Origin: IGN2 sp964639955 | GTDB taxonomy: Bacteria; Bacteroidota; Ignavibacteria; Ignavibacteriales; Ignavibacteriaceae | Reading direction: 5' to 3' | Assembly: GCA_964639955.1 (NCBI GenBank) | Contig: CAZXGJ010000006.1 | Coordinates: 1 to 64,000 of the forward strand | DNA length: 64,000 bases | Part shown: positions 43,638 to 53,649 of the stretch, in pieces | Position numbering within the stretch: position 1 is the stretch's first letter | How the letters are laid out: each line of letters starts with the position of its first letter | Notes under the pieces: generated by a model | Databases searched by the model: none | Told to the model about the DNA's origin: nothing | Seen by the model: only the letters and a program-made list of their open reading frames with translations | Program-made: the position numbers and the translations under genes

Positions 43638-45722
43638 TTATTTAATGATATTCATTTTTCTAACAGAAACGAATTCTCCAGCTTTAAACTGATAAAAATA
43701 AACACCGGAAGCAATACCCGAAGCATCATAAGTTACTTCGTAAATACCGGCTTCTTTAGTGTCATCCAGGATAACATCCACCAGGTTACCCAAAACATCA
43801 TATACCTTTATGCTAACGGCTGCTCTTTCTGGCAGGGTATATTTAATGCTTGTTGTTGGATTAAACGGGTTCGGGAAATTTTGATATAACATAAATTCGC
43901 GGGGAAAATAGACCGATGGGTCTTCTTCTACACCTGTTGGCGTGTTAAGCCAGGCAATTAATTTTTGAGCAAATAAAGTTCTTGTACTTTGATCGGCAAT
44001 GGTTTCGAATCCGAAAGTAGTAAACAATACTTTGCCCGTACCGGATGTTCCGTTATGAACAGCTCTGACGCCAGCATACTCGGAAGGTTTAAGCCAAAAA
44101 TTCAATATGTTAAATGCATCCGATCCCTGTGCCGAAATCCGGTTAGCATATTTCCCATTATTATGGTTGATTGTATTGGCACCTGTTCCGCCTGTAAGTC
44201 TTACCATTGCAAGGCTGTCTGTAATCGGATCACCGTCGATACCCTGTGTTATAGTTGCCTGATGCTGCCTTAAAACATACGCAGAGTGTAAATAGTTATT
44301 AAAGAAATTATTGCTTTCTGTTGTGTAATAAGGACTTGTCGGATCAGCCATCTGGTATGCAAGGTCAACACCATTCAGATACAGGCTGCCTCCATTATCA
44401 AGGAATGCAATTAATGCATTCAATTCGTCCGCAGAAATGCCGGGCTCTGTTGCGGCAGTGTTCCATACTATAATATCGAAGGTGTTCAGATTACCAATAT
44501 TAGCAGGAATAAAATCGCTCGTAATTATTCCATATTCTGCAGACATATTATCCAATTCATTATCAATGTAATTTTCATAATTTTTATCTCCATCATCATC
44601 AACAACCAGAACATTCAATCCAAATGTTGTAAACCTGAACTCTGTGCTTCCGTATGATCCCTGATCTGAAATAAAGTTCAGGTAGGTTTTGCCGAACCCA
44701 TTGTGCGAATTGGCGTTGATGCTTACCTGTATTTCCGTAGAATCGCCGGGGTTTACAGTTACTGTATCGGTCTGACCATAATTAAAGGTACCGTTTATAG
44801 TAGTAAAACTCTGTGACCAGCCTGCGGGTCCATCAAAATCAATACTGATATTATAGGTATCGGGGAACAAACCAATGTTCTTAATGTACGCTGTATATTC
44901 TGCAGTTGATGCCGAGGAACCAAATTGGTACTTATCTGCTGTGATGATTGTGGCCATATAATTTTGGTTCAGGTCGCGCATATTGGATTGGTATATTTCT
45001 TTTGTATTATCATTCTGAATAAAAGCTACGGCTCTAAGGCTATCAAGAATAACTGCCTGTAAGAATGCTGCTGTGGGAACATACTGGAAAGCAATTAGTA
45101 CTGAATCCCCGGGCGCGGGAATTGTAAAAGTACTTCCGCCCGCACCGGGAAGCATTTTCCGGCTTATGCTGTAGAAAACAGACTCGCCATTACTCCCGGG
45201 CGGATTGCTGAAAGCAACTGTCTTTTCTGTTAAAGCCACACGCAGTTTTACGTTTTCAAATGTTGTAACATCGCCCGGATCCCGGATTATTTTTACTGCA
45301 ACTTCAATAAGATTATTTGATACCACACCCTGCGAGATGATTATATTAAATGGTGCATACTCAGAATTACCATTAGTAACAGCATTTGTAAGAGCAGCCT
45401 GTGTTTCGGTTATCTGGGTTCCGTTAACTTCAATCCACGGCACGTAATTGCAGCCATAATAATTTGTTCTGGTTGTATTATCCGGCTGGTTAAGTAAATA
45501 CATCGGGTCGTTTGCACCGGGCCACCATACATTATAAACCAGATGTGAAATTGCACCGGAATTTATAAGACTGCGGGTTGTAGCGTTATACCAGGCATTG
45601 TTTATCTGAGCGCATGGCCCGCAGGAAGCATTGGTAAATCTTTCAACCAGGGATTTTTTATCATAAGCAAATCCCGGAAGAAATAAACCTAAGAAAAACA
45701 ATATCAGTAAAATCTTTTTCAT
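43638..45722 (-). CDS. Omp28-like thioredoxin-fold protein with T9SS tail
   Basis: 694 residues from the ATG at 45722, which follows AAAGGA and starts the signal peptide (MKKILLILFFLGLFLPGFA). The motif is VERFTNASCGPCAQINNAWYN, a CGPC thioredoxin-type active site, with cis-Pro in CNYVPWIEVNG. The same beta and GATase-like domains as the 688-residue paralogue follow (LNVLVVDDDGDKNYENYIDNEL ... FLDNGGSLYLNGVDLA). The T9SS tail starts NFPNPFNPTTSIKY. It is probably an exported oxidoreductase or adhesin. Confidence 0.85.
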   Translation of the reverse strand: MKKILLILFFLGLFLPGFAYDKKSLVERFTNASCGPCAQINNAWYNATTRSLINSGAISHLVYNVWWPGANDPMYLLNQPDNTTRTNYYGCNYVPWIEVNGTQITETQAALTNAVTNGNSEYAPFNIIISQGVVSNNLIEVAVKIIRDPGDVTTFENVKLRVALTEKTVAFSNPPGSNGESVFYSISRKMLPGAGGSTFTIPAPGDSVLIAFQYVPTAAFLQAVILDSLRAVAFIQNDNTKEIYQSNMRDLNQNYMATIITADKYQFGSSASTAEYTAYIKNIGLFPDTYNISIDFDGPAGWSQSFTTINGTFNYGQTDTVTVNPGDSTEIQVSINANSHNGFGKTYLNFISDQGSYGSTEFRFTTFGLNVLVVDDDGDKNYENYIDNELDNMSAEYGIITSDFIPANIGNLNTFDIIVWNTAATEPGISADELNALIAFLDNGGSLYLNGVDLAYQMADPTSPYYTTESNNFFNNYLHSAYVLRQHQATITQGIDGDPITDSLAMVRLTGGTGANTINHNNGKYANRISAQGSDAFNILNFWLKPSEYAGVRAVHNGTSGTGKVLFTTFGFETIADQSTRTLFAQKLIAWLNTPTGVEEDPSVYFPREFMLYQNFPNPFNPTTSIKYTLPERAAVSIKVYDVLGNLVDVILDDTKEAGIYEVTYDASGIASGVYFYQFKAGEFVSVRKMNIIK

Positions 45723-45855
45723 ATTTTCCTTTCTTGCTTTGACGAACATGATTTTAACTTAACAATTCTCCCTTTTTCCTGAATATTAATTTTAATTTTT
45801 ATCAATTATCCATTATGAAAAATAGTAATTCACCAAACAGCTTATTGCATGGTTT

Positions 45856-48144
45856 TTACTTTAAAATGCTCATTTTTCTAACAGAGATAAATTCTCCGGC
45901 TTTCATTTGATAGAAGTAAATACCAGATGAGAGACTTTGAGCATTAAATGTTAATTTATAATTACCCGGTTCTTTAATCTCATCTACCAAAGTCAAGACT
46001 TCACTGCCTGTTAAATCATAAATTTTTATGTTTACCTTGCTAAGTTCCGGGACAGAATAAACTATTGTAGTATAAGGGTTAAAAGGATTCGGGTAATTCT
46101 GCGCGAGATCAAACTCCTCCGGAATACCTGAGATAACTTCTTCTATTGTAGTAATTATATCAATTGTAAATGCAGCATCGCTTACATCAAAGACCTCTCC
46201 ATTTGCAACATTAGTAATTCTTATCAAACATTCATCTGAAGAGTCCGGCGCGGATACATTCCACGTATAAAACCCTGTGTTAGGAGTTGACTCTATAATA
46301 GCTGACCAGGAGGTACCATTATCAACACTAAGCTCTATTTTAACATCGTTAACATTTACTCCGTTCCAGGTTATATCTTCATCTTCTCCAACAATCCAAA
46401 CTTCGCCGCCATTGGGCGAAATTACGTTTACGCTTGAAAAATTAAGCCAGTTATCTATCATAAAATTATAATCCTGGTACATTGCGTTATTATCAAACCT
46501 GTAAGGTCTTCCGGCTATATAAATAAATCCTCCCTGACCATCTTTCTGTATTCTGAATCCTGCTATCTGATTGGTGCCGACATTTTCATCAAAAATCGGA
46601 ATCGATTCAGAGCCTGCATCCAGTGTTGCAAATTGATTTCTATCGTTGGTTCCTGCTGCGGAGATATTTACCAGGCTATCATCCAGTGCAATAAGCTGTG
46701 TTAAGGATGATAGACCTGACATCGATATTATACCACAGTAATTCTTTAGCCCGGTATCAAAAAATTCTGCGCCTTCCCTCGTTGCCAAGAGAAAATTTCC
46801 GCCTCTTCCGATGTAATCCATAACCTGCACCGGATTATAAAGTGCTTCATCGCCGCCGTAGCTGTTCCCCATCCATATTACTTTATGATATAAGTTCAGA
46901 ATTGAATCGGGAATTTTTCTGTTAATCCTTATTACTTTTTGAATATTCGGATTAGCACCGTAATTAATATTCTGGGAATATCCGAACAGTTCCCAGAGAT
47001 CTACCTGGTGATTTCCGAAGCAGGCCGAACTGTTATACATATTTTCAAGTGAAGTTGTATACGGAGGATATGCTATACCGTTAACGACAAGTATATCCGA
47101 ACTCTTTCCGATAACGGTTATGTAATCGTTGGCGACGTATTTGTGCTGATTTGTCCCGTCGCTTACCTGCAAGGATACTGTGTAAGAATTCTCGTCAACA
47201 AATGTCCAGGCAGGATTCTGGTCATATGAATCAATAGTTCCATCATCATCAAAATCCCATTCCCAGGCAACAATATTATTACCGGTTGAAGCAACTGATT
47301 TATCTGTAAAGTTCACTGTAAAATTAATGGGCCCTAAAGTTTCGTCAGCTTCAAAAGAAGCATTGAGCCGATCAACAATAACAACATCCGACATTGCTGA
47401 TTGATACATCTCCTGGGTCAGGTGATCCTGAATAAAAGCAACCACCCGTATGCTGTCAAGATTTACATTCAGCAAAAAATCAGCAGTAGGTATGTACTGA
47501 ATACTGATCTCCACAGAATCTCCGGGAGCCGGCACATCAAATGCACTACCATAAGCACCGGGAAGCATTTTCCGGCTTATGCTGTAGAAATGAGTTTCAC
47601 CGTTTGTGCAGCAAGGATTGCTTGTAACGACCACTTCTTTTTCAGTTAAAGCTATTCTTAATCTCGGGTTATCGAAAGTGGTTACATCCCCCGGATCTCT
47701 TATGATTTTTACTTTAACCTCGAAGACATTGTTTGTAAGCCGTTCTGGGGTCAATAATATTTTAAAGGGGGAATACTCAGCATTGCCGGAGTTAACAGCA
47801 TTAGTAAAAGTAGTCTGGCTGGTTGCTACATTTGCACCATTTACTTCTATCCAGGGTACGGCATTGCATCCATAGTAATTAGTCCTGAAATCATTATCGG
47901 TTTTATTAAGGAGATGCATGGGGTCGCATTCACCCGGGCTCGGCCAATAAACATTGTAAACAATATGAGTAATTAATCCGGAATTAAGCATTCCGGCAGT
48001 AGTAGCATTATACCAGGAATTGTTCAGAGTTGCACAAGGTCCACAGGAACAATTTGTAAATCTCTCCACCAGGGATAATTTATTATAAGCACCTGTGAAA
48101 AACACTAAACCGCTTAATGCCAGCAAAGTAAATATTCTTTTCAT
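45856..48144 (-). CDS. Omp28-like thioredoxin-fold protein with PKD domain and T9SS tail
   Basis: 762 residues. The signal peptide leads to VERFTNCSCGPCATLNNSWYN (CGPC) with CNAVPWIEVNG, closely like the previous paralogue. A PKD domain follows (TGNNIVAWEWDFDDDGTIDSYDQNPAWTF), then a GATase-like region. A Ser-Thr-rich peptidase-associated module (SVNVISPNGGEVWIVGEDEDITW) precedes the T9SS tail (NYPNPFNPYTTIVY). A strong ribosome-binding site AAAGGAGG precedes the ATG. The extra PKD domain suggests surface interactions. Confidence 0.85.
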   Translation of the reverse strand: MKRIFTLLALSGLVFFTGAYNKLSLVERFTNCSCGPCATLNNSWYNATTAGMLNSGLITHIVYNVYWPSPGECDPMHLLNKTDNDFRTNYYGCNAVPWIEVNGANVATSQTTFTNAVNSGNAEYSPFKILLTPERLTNNVFEVKVKIIRDPGDVTTFDNPRLRIALTEKEVVVTSNPCCTNGETHFYSISRKMLPGAYGSAFDVPAPGDSVEISIQYIPTADFLLNVNLDSIRVVAFIQDHLTQEMYQSAMSDVVIVDRLNASFEADETLGPINFTVNFTDKSVASTGNNIVAWEWDFDDDGTIDSYDQNPAWTFVDENSYTVSLQVSDGTNQHKYVANDYITVIGKSSDILVVNGIAYPPYTTSLENMYNSSACFGNHQVDLWELFGYSQNINYGANPNIQKVIRINRKIPDSILNLYHKVIWMGNSYGGDEALYNPVQVMDYIGRGGNFLLATREGAEFFDTGLKNYCGIISMSGLSSLTQLIALDDSLVNISAAGTNDRNQFATLDAGSESIPIFDENVGTNQIAGFRIQKDGQGGFIYIAGRPYRFDNNAMYQDYNFMIDNWLNFSSVNVISPNGGEVWIVGEDEDITWNGVNVNDVKIELSVDNGTSWSAIIESTPNTGFYTWNVSAPDSSDECLIRITNVANGEVFDVSDAAFTIDIITTIEEVISGIPEEFDLAQNYPNPFNPYTTIVYSVPELSKVNIKIYDLTGSEVLTLVDEIKEPGNYKLTFNAQSLSSGIYFYQMKAGEFISVRKMSILK

Positions 48145-48199
48145 CTCTCTTTCCTCCTTTTTTCTTTAATCCGGAGTTAACAGCAGTCAATAAAATTAA

Positions 48200-49033
48200 T
48201 TATTTAAATGTAGATCCTGTCTGGAATACTTCTCTGGTATTTTTATTCTGTATAAACACTACAGTATTTATTTTTTCAAGATTCCAGTTAGAAAGCAGAG
48301 CATCCGCAAATTCGTAATTAATCTCACCGGTATTAATAAGATTAGGGAGCGGTTCCCCGTTCAATGTTGGTAACATCAACCTCATTACATCATAAAATTT
48401 TTTCTCGCCATTTAAACCGGGAGCTTCATCAAATTCAATATCAGTTTCTGTAATAACACAATGAATTACCAAATCATCCGGGTTTATACCGGTTGTATCA
48501 ATTACAGCAACAGAAACATCAATCAGGTAATCTCCTTCAAAAGCTGCATTTACCTCAACATCAAACCTGGGGCTTACTGCCAGCCTTGCATCCACGGCAG
48601 ACTTGATACTAACCGAATCTGTTGAAACCGGTCTGGATAATCCGTCGATTATAGTGGTTGGTGCAAAAAGTATCTGGTAATAGCTCATTCTTTCTTCGCA
48701 GGTTTCCGGGTTAGCCAGGTAAAAAGGATCGTTTGGAGAAGGAAAGTCAGTCGGAAATTTGACCACTAACAGCTTGCTTCTGCCATAAGTATAATTTGAA
48801 AGTGATTCGATAATTCTGTTAGACGTAACACAAGGTACGCAGCTAACGTTTGCAAAATCTTCCAGCAGAACAACCTTAGTGCTCTGCGGATTGTCGCCGG
48901 GTGCCGTTAGTTTGATTTTCAGCTTTGCATTTCCGGTTGGAATAACGTTTTCGGGTGAAGAAGGCGGATTCGTTTTACAACTGAAAAGAAAAAACAACAA
49001 CCCAAGAAAGGTTGTGATTGATACACATTTCAT
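48200..49033 (-). CDS. Omp28-like lipoprotein
   Basis: 277 residues from the ATG at 49033. The longer frame starts at 49069, but a TAAATTTG promoter element ends only five bases before that ATG, so transcription would begin at about that point. A lipobox LFSC anchors it. The Omp28-like domain has LLEDFANVSCVPCVTSNR (CVPC) and cis-Pro in LFAPTTIIDGLS. It has no T9SS tail, unlike its three downstream paralogues. It may be the periplasm-facing or outer-membrane lipoprotein member of the set. Confidence 0.78.
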   Translation of the reverse strand: MKCVSITTFLGLLFFLFSCKTNPPSSPENVIPTGNAKLKIKLTAPGDNPQSTKVVLLEDFANVSCVPCVTSNRIIESLSNYTYGRSKLLVVKFPTDFPSPNDPFYLANPETCEERMSYYQILFAPTTIIDGLSRPVSTDSVSIKSAVDARLAVSPRFDVEVNAAFEGDYLIDVSVAVIDTTGINPDDLVIHCVITETDIEFDEAPGLNGEKKFYDVMRLMLPTLNGEPLPNLINTGEINYEFADALLSNWNLEKINTVVFIQNKNTREVFQTGSTFK

Positions 49034-49074
49034 CAGGGTTTTTCTTATTTTAATTTCTACCCCAAACATATTTG

Positions 49075-49082
49075 CAAATTTA
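49075..49082 (-). promoter_or_regulatory. promoter -7 element of the Omp28-like cluster
   Basis: Minus-strand TAAATTTG followed by C matches TAnnTTTG(C). Its position supports the ATG at 49033. The stretch 49083-49374 upstream is AT-rich and shows no gene. Confidence 0.45.
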
Positions 49083-49374
49083 AAATATTGTGAACGACAA
49101 ATTATTTATTACGGACTTTAAAACAAAGATATTTCTGGGCTAAAATGGTTTAATACAGCTAATAATTGAAATAATAATTGATAATTTGTTAATTCTCGCA
49201 GCTTTGGTTCAAAATCAATTTTACATAACGAATGTAATATTTAACAGTCCTTAAAAAATTAGTAAAAGCTTCAAAATTTAAGCCTAACTTAAAACACAGT
49301 TTATACATCTAGTATTAAAAAATCGATCATTAAAGGAAAGTTTAACTTGCGGGTATTTAGTTAGATTTAAATTA

Positions 49375-49403
49375 AAAAACCGCTGTCTTTTAAAAAACAG
49401 CGG
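49375..49403 (-). terminator. intrinsic terminator of the H-type lectin gene
   Basis: Minus-strand stem CCGCTGT/ACAGCGG with an A/T-rich loop, followed by TTTTTTAA. Confidence 0.82.
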
Positions 49404-49430
49404 CTGCGTGAATTTATTATTCCAAACCTA

Positions 49431-49805
49431 CTATTCCATTGTTTCTGGAGCGTAAGCCAGCCAATAACCGGATATTCCATAGATAATGGTATCAGCCCAG
49501 GTTCTTACCTTAATAGTCATGGCATCGCGGGAAACTGACAAGACCGAAACATCGTATCTCATATTAAAATCTTTGGTTGCATCGAGATGCGATACCGAAA
49601 CTATGACATTAGGTTTTACTTCAAAGGGTTCGGGAAATTCGACTGATACCGTTATGCTTCTGTCGCCGGTATTATCAGCCAGTGTATAATCTACACTGTT
49701 AACGTCTGCACCCCAGGTACCGCTCTGAACCTGGGCTTGTGCAAACACTGAAAAAGCAAATCCCATAACAGCAATTAATAAAGGAACACTTATCAGTTTT
49801 TTCAT
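49431..49805 (-). CDS. secreted H-type lectin domain protein
   Basis: 124 residues from the ATG at 49805, which follows GGAGG by eight bases and starts the signal peptide (MKKLISVPLLIAVMG...VFAQ). The mature protein is one H-type lectin domain: QSGTWGADVNS near the start, VSVEFPEPFEVKPNVIVSVSHLDATKDF, and VRTWADTIIYGISGYWLAYAP at the end. These domains bind carbohydrate, usually as trimers or hexamers. There is no sorting tail, so it may be periplasmic or released. It stands alone with its own terminator. Confidence 0.85.
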   Translation of the reverse strand: MKKLISVPLLIAVMGFAFSVFAQAQVQSGTWGADVNSVDYTLADNTGDRSITVSVEFPEPFEVKPNVIVSVSHLDATKDFNMRYDVSVLSVSRDAMTIKVRTWADTIIYGISGYWLAYAPETME

Positions 49806-49914
49806 TAGGGCCTCCGATTTGGTTATGAAATGATATAACAATTAATTTTTGAACTAAATTACACTGCAATATAATTAATATGAATTAAAAAAGTAATCCG
49901 GCTTTTCAATTAAT

Positions 49915-50295
49915 TCAATTATTAAGCCCGATGCGGAACGATTTACTTAAGCCAGCCACTACCAGATTATAAGAACTATCAATCCATTCCAGAATATTTT
50001 TTGCGGGAACTGTGGCATCAATAATAACTATAATCCAGTGTTTTTTATTCACCTGCCTGCCGGCAGGCAGGTATGATATGCTAGCTGTACAGCCTCATAT
50101 TCTTCCCTGAGATCAACAGCTTTTTTCGGGATCGCATTTTAGATTTATCTGCAGAGGGATGCTCGCAAAAGAAGCCAGTAAAAATATTTTTCCAGCAACT
50201 TTGAACACAAGTGTTTCTTCATCGAAAGGGAACTCTTCTGTAACTCCTTTTTTCTTCAGACAGTATTCACGAATTTGCTCGATGTTCATCGTCAT
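49915..50295 (-). pseudogene. MmcQ/YjbR-like gene broken by a frameshift and a palindrome insertion
   Basis: The first frame (start 50295) reads MTMNIEQIREYCLKKKG ... NLKCDPEKSC and stops. Removing one A from the six-A run near 50120-50126 restores DPEKAVDLREEYEAVQLAYH. Removing the 20-bp palindrome at 50052-50071 then restores HMNKKHW and continues IIVIIDATVPAKNILEWIDSSYNLVVAGLSK to a TGA at 49915. Together these give a normal-length MmcQ/YjbR DNA-binding-fold protein. So two lesions inactivated it; a sequencing error at the A-run is possible, but the palindrome is unambiguous. Confidence 0.88.
50052..50071. repeat. 20-bp perfect palindrome inserted in the yjbR pseudogene
   Basis: CCTGCCTGCCGGCAGGCAGG is its own complement and, with its A and T flanks, extends to 22 bp. 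It separates the A from the TG of an internal ATG codon; exact removal restores the gene. GC content (80%) is far above the surroundings. Confidence 0.93.
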
Positions 50296-50455
50296 GAATT
50301 ACAAAATTGCTATTTTGATTTATTGTTAAAGAATAAAATCTGCTTTAAAACCATTATAAAATAACAATTTATTAATTGAATAATATTTTTTACAAAATTT
50401 CAAAAATCTTTAAGTAAGTTTTAACAAATAAAACCAGAACATTTTTAAAGATAAT

Positions 50456-51301
50456 ATGATTTGTTACTTTAACGGCCAATTTCTTAATCTATCAGATATT
50501 AAAGTCTCTCCCTTCGATCGTGGATTTCTTTTTGCAGATGGAGTTTATGAATCAATCCGCACATATAATAAAAAACTTTTCAGATATGAAGACCATCTTG
50601 ACAGATTAAAGAGAAGTCTTAAAGATACCAGAATTGATTTTAAAGAACTTGACTCAATTGAAAATATTATTTACGAACTAATGATCAAGAATAATATTAA
50701 AGACGAAGCGCTTGCTTATCTCCAGATTACACGTGGGTCAGCAGTTCCAAGAACTCATAGCTTTCCTAAAGAAAAAATTCCTCCTACACTATTCATTTCT
50801 GTTCAGAACTTAATGGAGAACAACGAAGAACAAACAAACGGAGTAAAGGTAATTCTTCAGGAAGATGTGCGCTGGCTCAGATGTGATATAAAATCCATTT
50901 CTCTTCTTCCGGTTGTTCTTGCCAGCCAGAAAGCAATTGAAGAAAATGCTGTAGAAGCAATTTTGGTAAGAGACGGATTGATTACTGAGGGCACTCACAC
51001 TAATTTCTTTGCAGTTAAAAATGAAACTGTTTACACAGCTCCAAAGTCAAGATTCATACTGGAAGGAATAACAAGAAAAATAGTTCTGGAGTTTTGTGAA
51101 AAATTCAAAATGGACTATCGTGAAGAATTTATAGAAAAAGATGATCTTAAAAGCTTCGACGAATTTTTTATTACGAGCACAACAAAAGAAGTAACTCCGG
51201 TTACAACGATTGATTACTGGACTATTAACGAAGGTGAGCCGGGTAAAATTACTAAATCGCTGCAAAGTGTATTTAAGAAAATCACCGAGGACCATAGATG
51301 A
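50456..51301 (+). CDS. class IV PLP aminotransferase, D-amino-acid transaminase-like
   Basis: 281 residues. FDRGFLFADGVYESIRTY at the start and RWLRCDIKSISLLPVVLASQKA (PLP Lys near residue 146) match class IV aminotransferases. So does ILVRDGLITEGTHTNFF. The RWLRCDIKS pattern resembles D-alanine/D-amino-acid transaminases more than branched-chain enzymes. It makes D-Glu or D-Ala for cell wall, or acts on branched-chain amino acids. It overlaps the DNA polymerase gene by four bases (ATGA), so they are coupled. Confidence 0.88.
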   Translation: MICYFNGQFLNLSDIKVSPFDRGFLFADGVYESIRTYNKKLFRYEDHLDRLKRSLKDTRIDFKELDSIENIIYELMIKNNIKDEALAYLQITRGSAVPRTHSFPKEKIPPTLFISVQNLMENNEEQTNGVKVILQEDVRWLRCDIKSISLLPVVLASQKAIEENAVEAILVRDGLITEGTHTNFFAVKNETVYTAPKSRFILEGITRKIVLEFCEKFKMDYREEFIEKDDLKSFDEFFITSTTKEVTPVTTIDYWTINEGEPGKITKSLQSVFKKITEDHR

Positions 51302-53613
51302 CCCGTTTAAAAAATAAAACTATAAAAGTATTTATCCTTACAGGTGAATGGCAGGATATTCGTGGAAGAAATATGCTCAGGTTTATTGGAAATTCTGATG
51401 ATTTAGGAACAGTTGAAATTATTTTTTCTAACAAACCGGTTTTTTTTGTTGAGGATAAATCTGACATTTCTAATCTAACAGTACCATACAACAGAAAAGA
51501 AGTTGAACTCAAAAATTTTGATGAGAATAAAGTCGCTGCACTTTATTTCAATACACAACGGGATTTGAGAACTGCGGCGGACGAGTTAGAAAAGATGGGA
51601 ATCAGAACCTTCGAATCAGATGTTGATCCTGCAAGAAGATTTTTGATGGAAAGGTTTATAAATGCCCAGGTAAAAGTTGAAGGCGTGTATGAGCAAAAAG
51701 AAAATCGAACTTCATTTACTAATCCAAAAATCGAGCCTTGCGAATTCACACCAAAATTATTAACAGCTTCCATAGATATTGAAACTGGTGCACAAAATAG
51801 TAAACTATACTCAATCGCAATTCATCTTTCAGGTAAAGAAGAGGAAAAGAAAGTATTCATCGTTTCTGAAAAGAAAGAAAAACTTCCCGCCCACATAGTT
51901 TTATGTCCTGACGAGAAGGAATTGATGTTATCTTTTATGAAATGGTTAAATGAAAAAGATCCCGATATAATAATCGGCTGGCACGTAATAGGTTTTGATC
52001 TGATGTTTCTTGAAAACAAATGCAGAGAGTTTAATATTTCATTTGACATCGCCCGTGCTGAAGGAAGAGTATCATTACGTCAAAGGAAACCGAGCGGATA
52101 CTTTGCATCGGTAACAGGAAGGGTAATAATTGACGGACCACAGGCACTTCGGACTTCGTTTTTTACTTTTGAGGATTACAGACTTGAAACCGTTGCTCAG
52201 GAAATGCTGGAAGAAGGAAAAACAATTTCGCAGGATCACGGTAAGGTGGAAGAAATTGAAAGGATGTTCAAAGAAGATAAAGCCAGTCTTGCCGAATACA
52301 ATTTAAAAGATGCTGAGCTGGTAACTAATATTTTTAAGAAAGCGGGACTGATAGAATTATCAATTCGTCGCGCACAGCTTTCCGGACTGTTGATGGATGA
52401 ACTTGGAATGATGACAGCAGCTTTCGATCATTTCTTTTTGCCAAAGCTTCATCGTGTTGGATATGTTGCACCAAATGTTAAAGACCTTCAAACTTCAGAA
52501 CACGCAGCCGGGGGATATGTTATGGATCCGGTTCCGGGAATTTATGATGATGTGATTGTTCTCGATTTTAAGAGTCTGTATCCGTCGATCATTCAAACTT
52601 TTAAGATTGATCCTTACTCCAATCTTAAATCAAATATTGATACAATTGAAACTCTCAACGGATATAAATTTTCTTCAACGCAACACTTTTTGCCGGAGTT
52701 TATTGATCAGTTAATAGAGCAGCGCAACCTTGCGAAAAAGAAAAATGATAAGCAATTATCGCAGGCAATAAAAATTTTAATGAACAGTTTTTATGGTGTA
52801 ATGGGTTCTTTCGGATGCAGGTTTTATCATCCAAATCTTCCAACTGCAATCACCGGAACCGGGCAAAAGCTTCTGAAAGGAAGTAAAGATTTTCTGTCTG
52901 AACAAGGTTACGAGGTAATTTATGGTGATACCGATTCCCTTTTTGTTAAACTGAAAGAAGGCGAGGGAGAAAATGCATTAGTTAATGGAAAAAGAATAGC
53001 AGATGATTTGAATAAATACTGGTCTGAAAAAATTCAGAATGAGTATGGATTGAAGTCATATCTCGAAATAGAATTTGAAAAATATTACAGGAAGTTCATA
53101 CTCACACCTGCAAGAGGGAGCGAAACTGGTGCAAAAAAAAGATATGCCGGAATGATGGTAGAAGATGGAGTCGAAAAACTTGAATTCATCGGGATGGAAT
53201 TTGTTCGTTCAGACTGGACGCGGCTTGCAAAGGAATTCCAGGTAGAACTTTATAAAAGAATTTTTAACAATGAAGAGATTGAAAACTGGCTGAGAGAAAT
53301 TGTAAATAAAGTAAAAGCGGGTGAGTACGATGACAAACTCATTTACAGGAAGCGGCTGAGAAAAGATGTTGAAGAATACACAAAAAATATTCCCCAGCAC
53401 GTTCGGGCAGCAAGAATGCTTCCAGAATCCAGCGGTACTGTTTATTATGTAATTACAAAACGAGGACCGATTCCTGTTGAGCTAAAGCATACCGATATTG
53501 ATTACAGCCATTATATAGAAAAACAGATTAAACCAATTGCTGATTCTGTTTTAACTTTGCTTGGCGAATCTTTCGATTCTATTGTTCAATCGGATCAGTT
53601 AAGCTTTTTCTGA
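51298..53613 (+). CDS. polB: family B DNA polymerase (Pol II-like)
   Basis: 771 residues, close to E. coli Pol II in length. It has a 3'-5' exonuclease with SIDIETG near residue 159 (DxE) and GWHVIGFDLMFL. The polymerase motifs are DFKSLYPSII near 422, ILMNSFYGVMGS and YGDTDSLFVK near 541. It is a replicative-repair or translesion polymerase and is non-essential in most bacteria. Translation is coupled to the upstream aminotransferase through ATGA. Both active sites look intact. Confidence 0.95.
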   Translation: MTRLKNKTIKVFILTGEWQDIRGRNMLRFIGNSDDLGTVEIIFSNKPVFFVEDKSDISNLTVPYNRKEVELKNFDENKVAALYFNTQRDLRTAADELEKMGIRTFESDVDPARRFLMERFINAQVKVEGVYEQKENRTSFTNPKIEPCEFTPKLLTASIDIETGAQNSKLYSIAIHLSGKEEEKKVFIVSEKKEKLPAHIVLCPDEKELMLSFMKWLNEKDPDIIIGWHVIGFDLMFLENKCREFNISFDIARAEGRVSLRQRKPSGYFASVTGRVIIDGPQALRTSFFTFEDYRLETVAQEMLEEGKTISQDHGKVEEIERMFKEDKASLAEYNLKDAELVTNIFKKAGLIELSIRRAQLSGLLMDELGMMTAAFDHFFLPKLHRVGYVAPNVKDLQTSEHAAGGYVMDPVPGIYDDVIVLDFKSLYPSIIQTFKIDPYSNLKSNIDTIETLNGYKFSSTQHFLPEFIDQLIEQRNLAKKKNDKQLSQAIKILMNSFYGVMGSFGCRFYHPNLPTAITGTGQKLLKGSKDFLSEQGYEVIYGDTDSLFVKLKEGEGENALVNGKRIADDLNKYWSEKIQNEYGLKSYLEIEFEKYYRKFILTPARGSETGAKKRYAGMMVEDGVEKLEFIGMEFVRSDWTRLAKEFQVELYKRIFNNEEIENWLREIVNKVKAGEYDDKLIYRKRLRKDVEEYTKNIPQHVRAARMLPESSGTVYYVITKRGPIPVELKHTDIDYSHYIEKQIKPIADSVLTLLGESFDSIVQSDQLSFF

Positions 53614-53629
53614 TTGTACATTAGGGATG

Positions 53630-53649
53630 ACATCTCTTTGCAGAGATGT
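53630..53649. terminator. hairpin after polB
   Basis: ACATCTCT-TTGC-AGAGATGT, an 8-bp perfect stem 16 bases after the polB stop, without a T-run. Just downstream (53657-53675) GACCAGTTAAGCTTCTTTT echoes the end of polB (GATCAGTTAAGCTTTTT), a small direct repeat. Confidence 0.5.
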
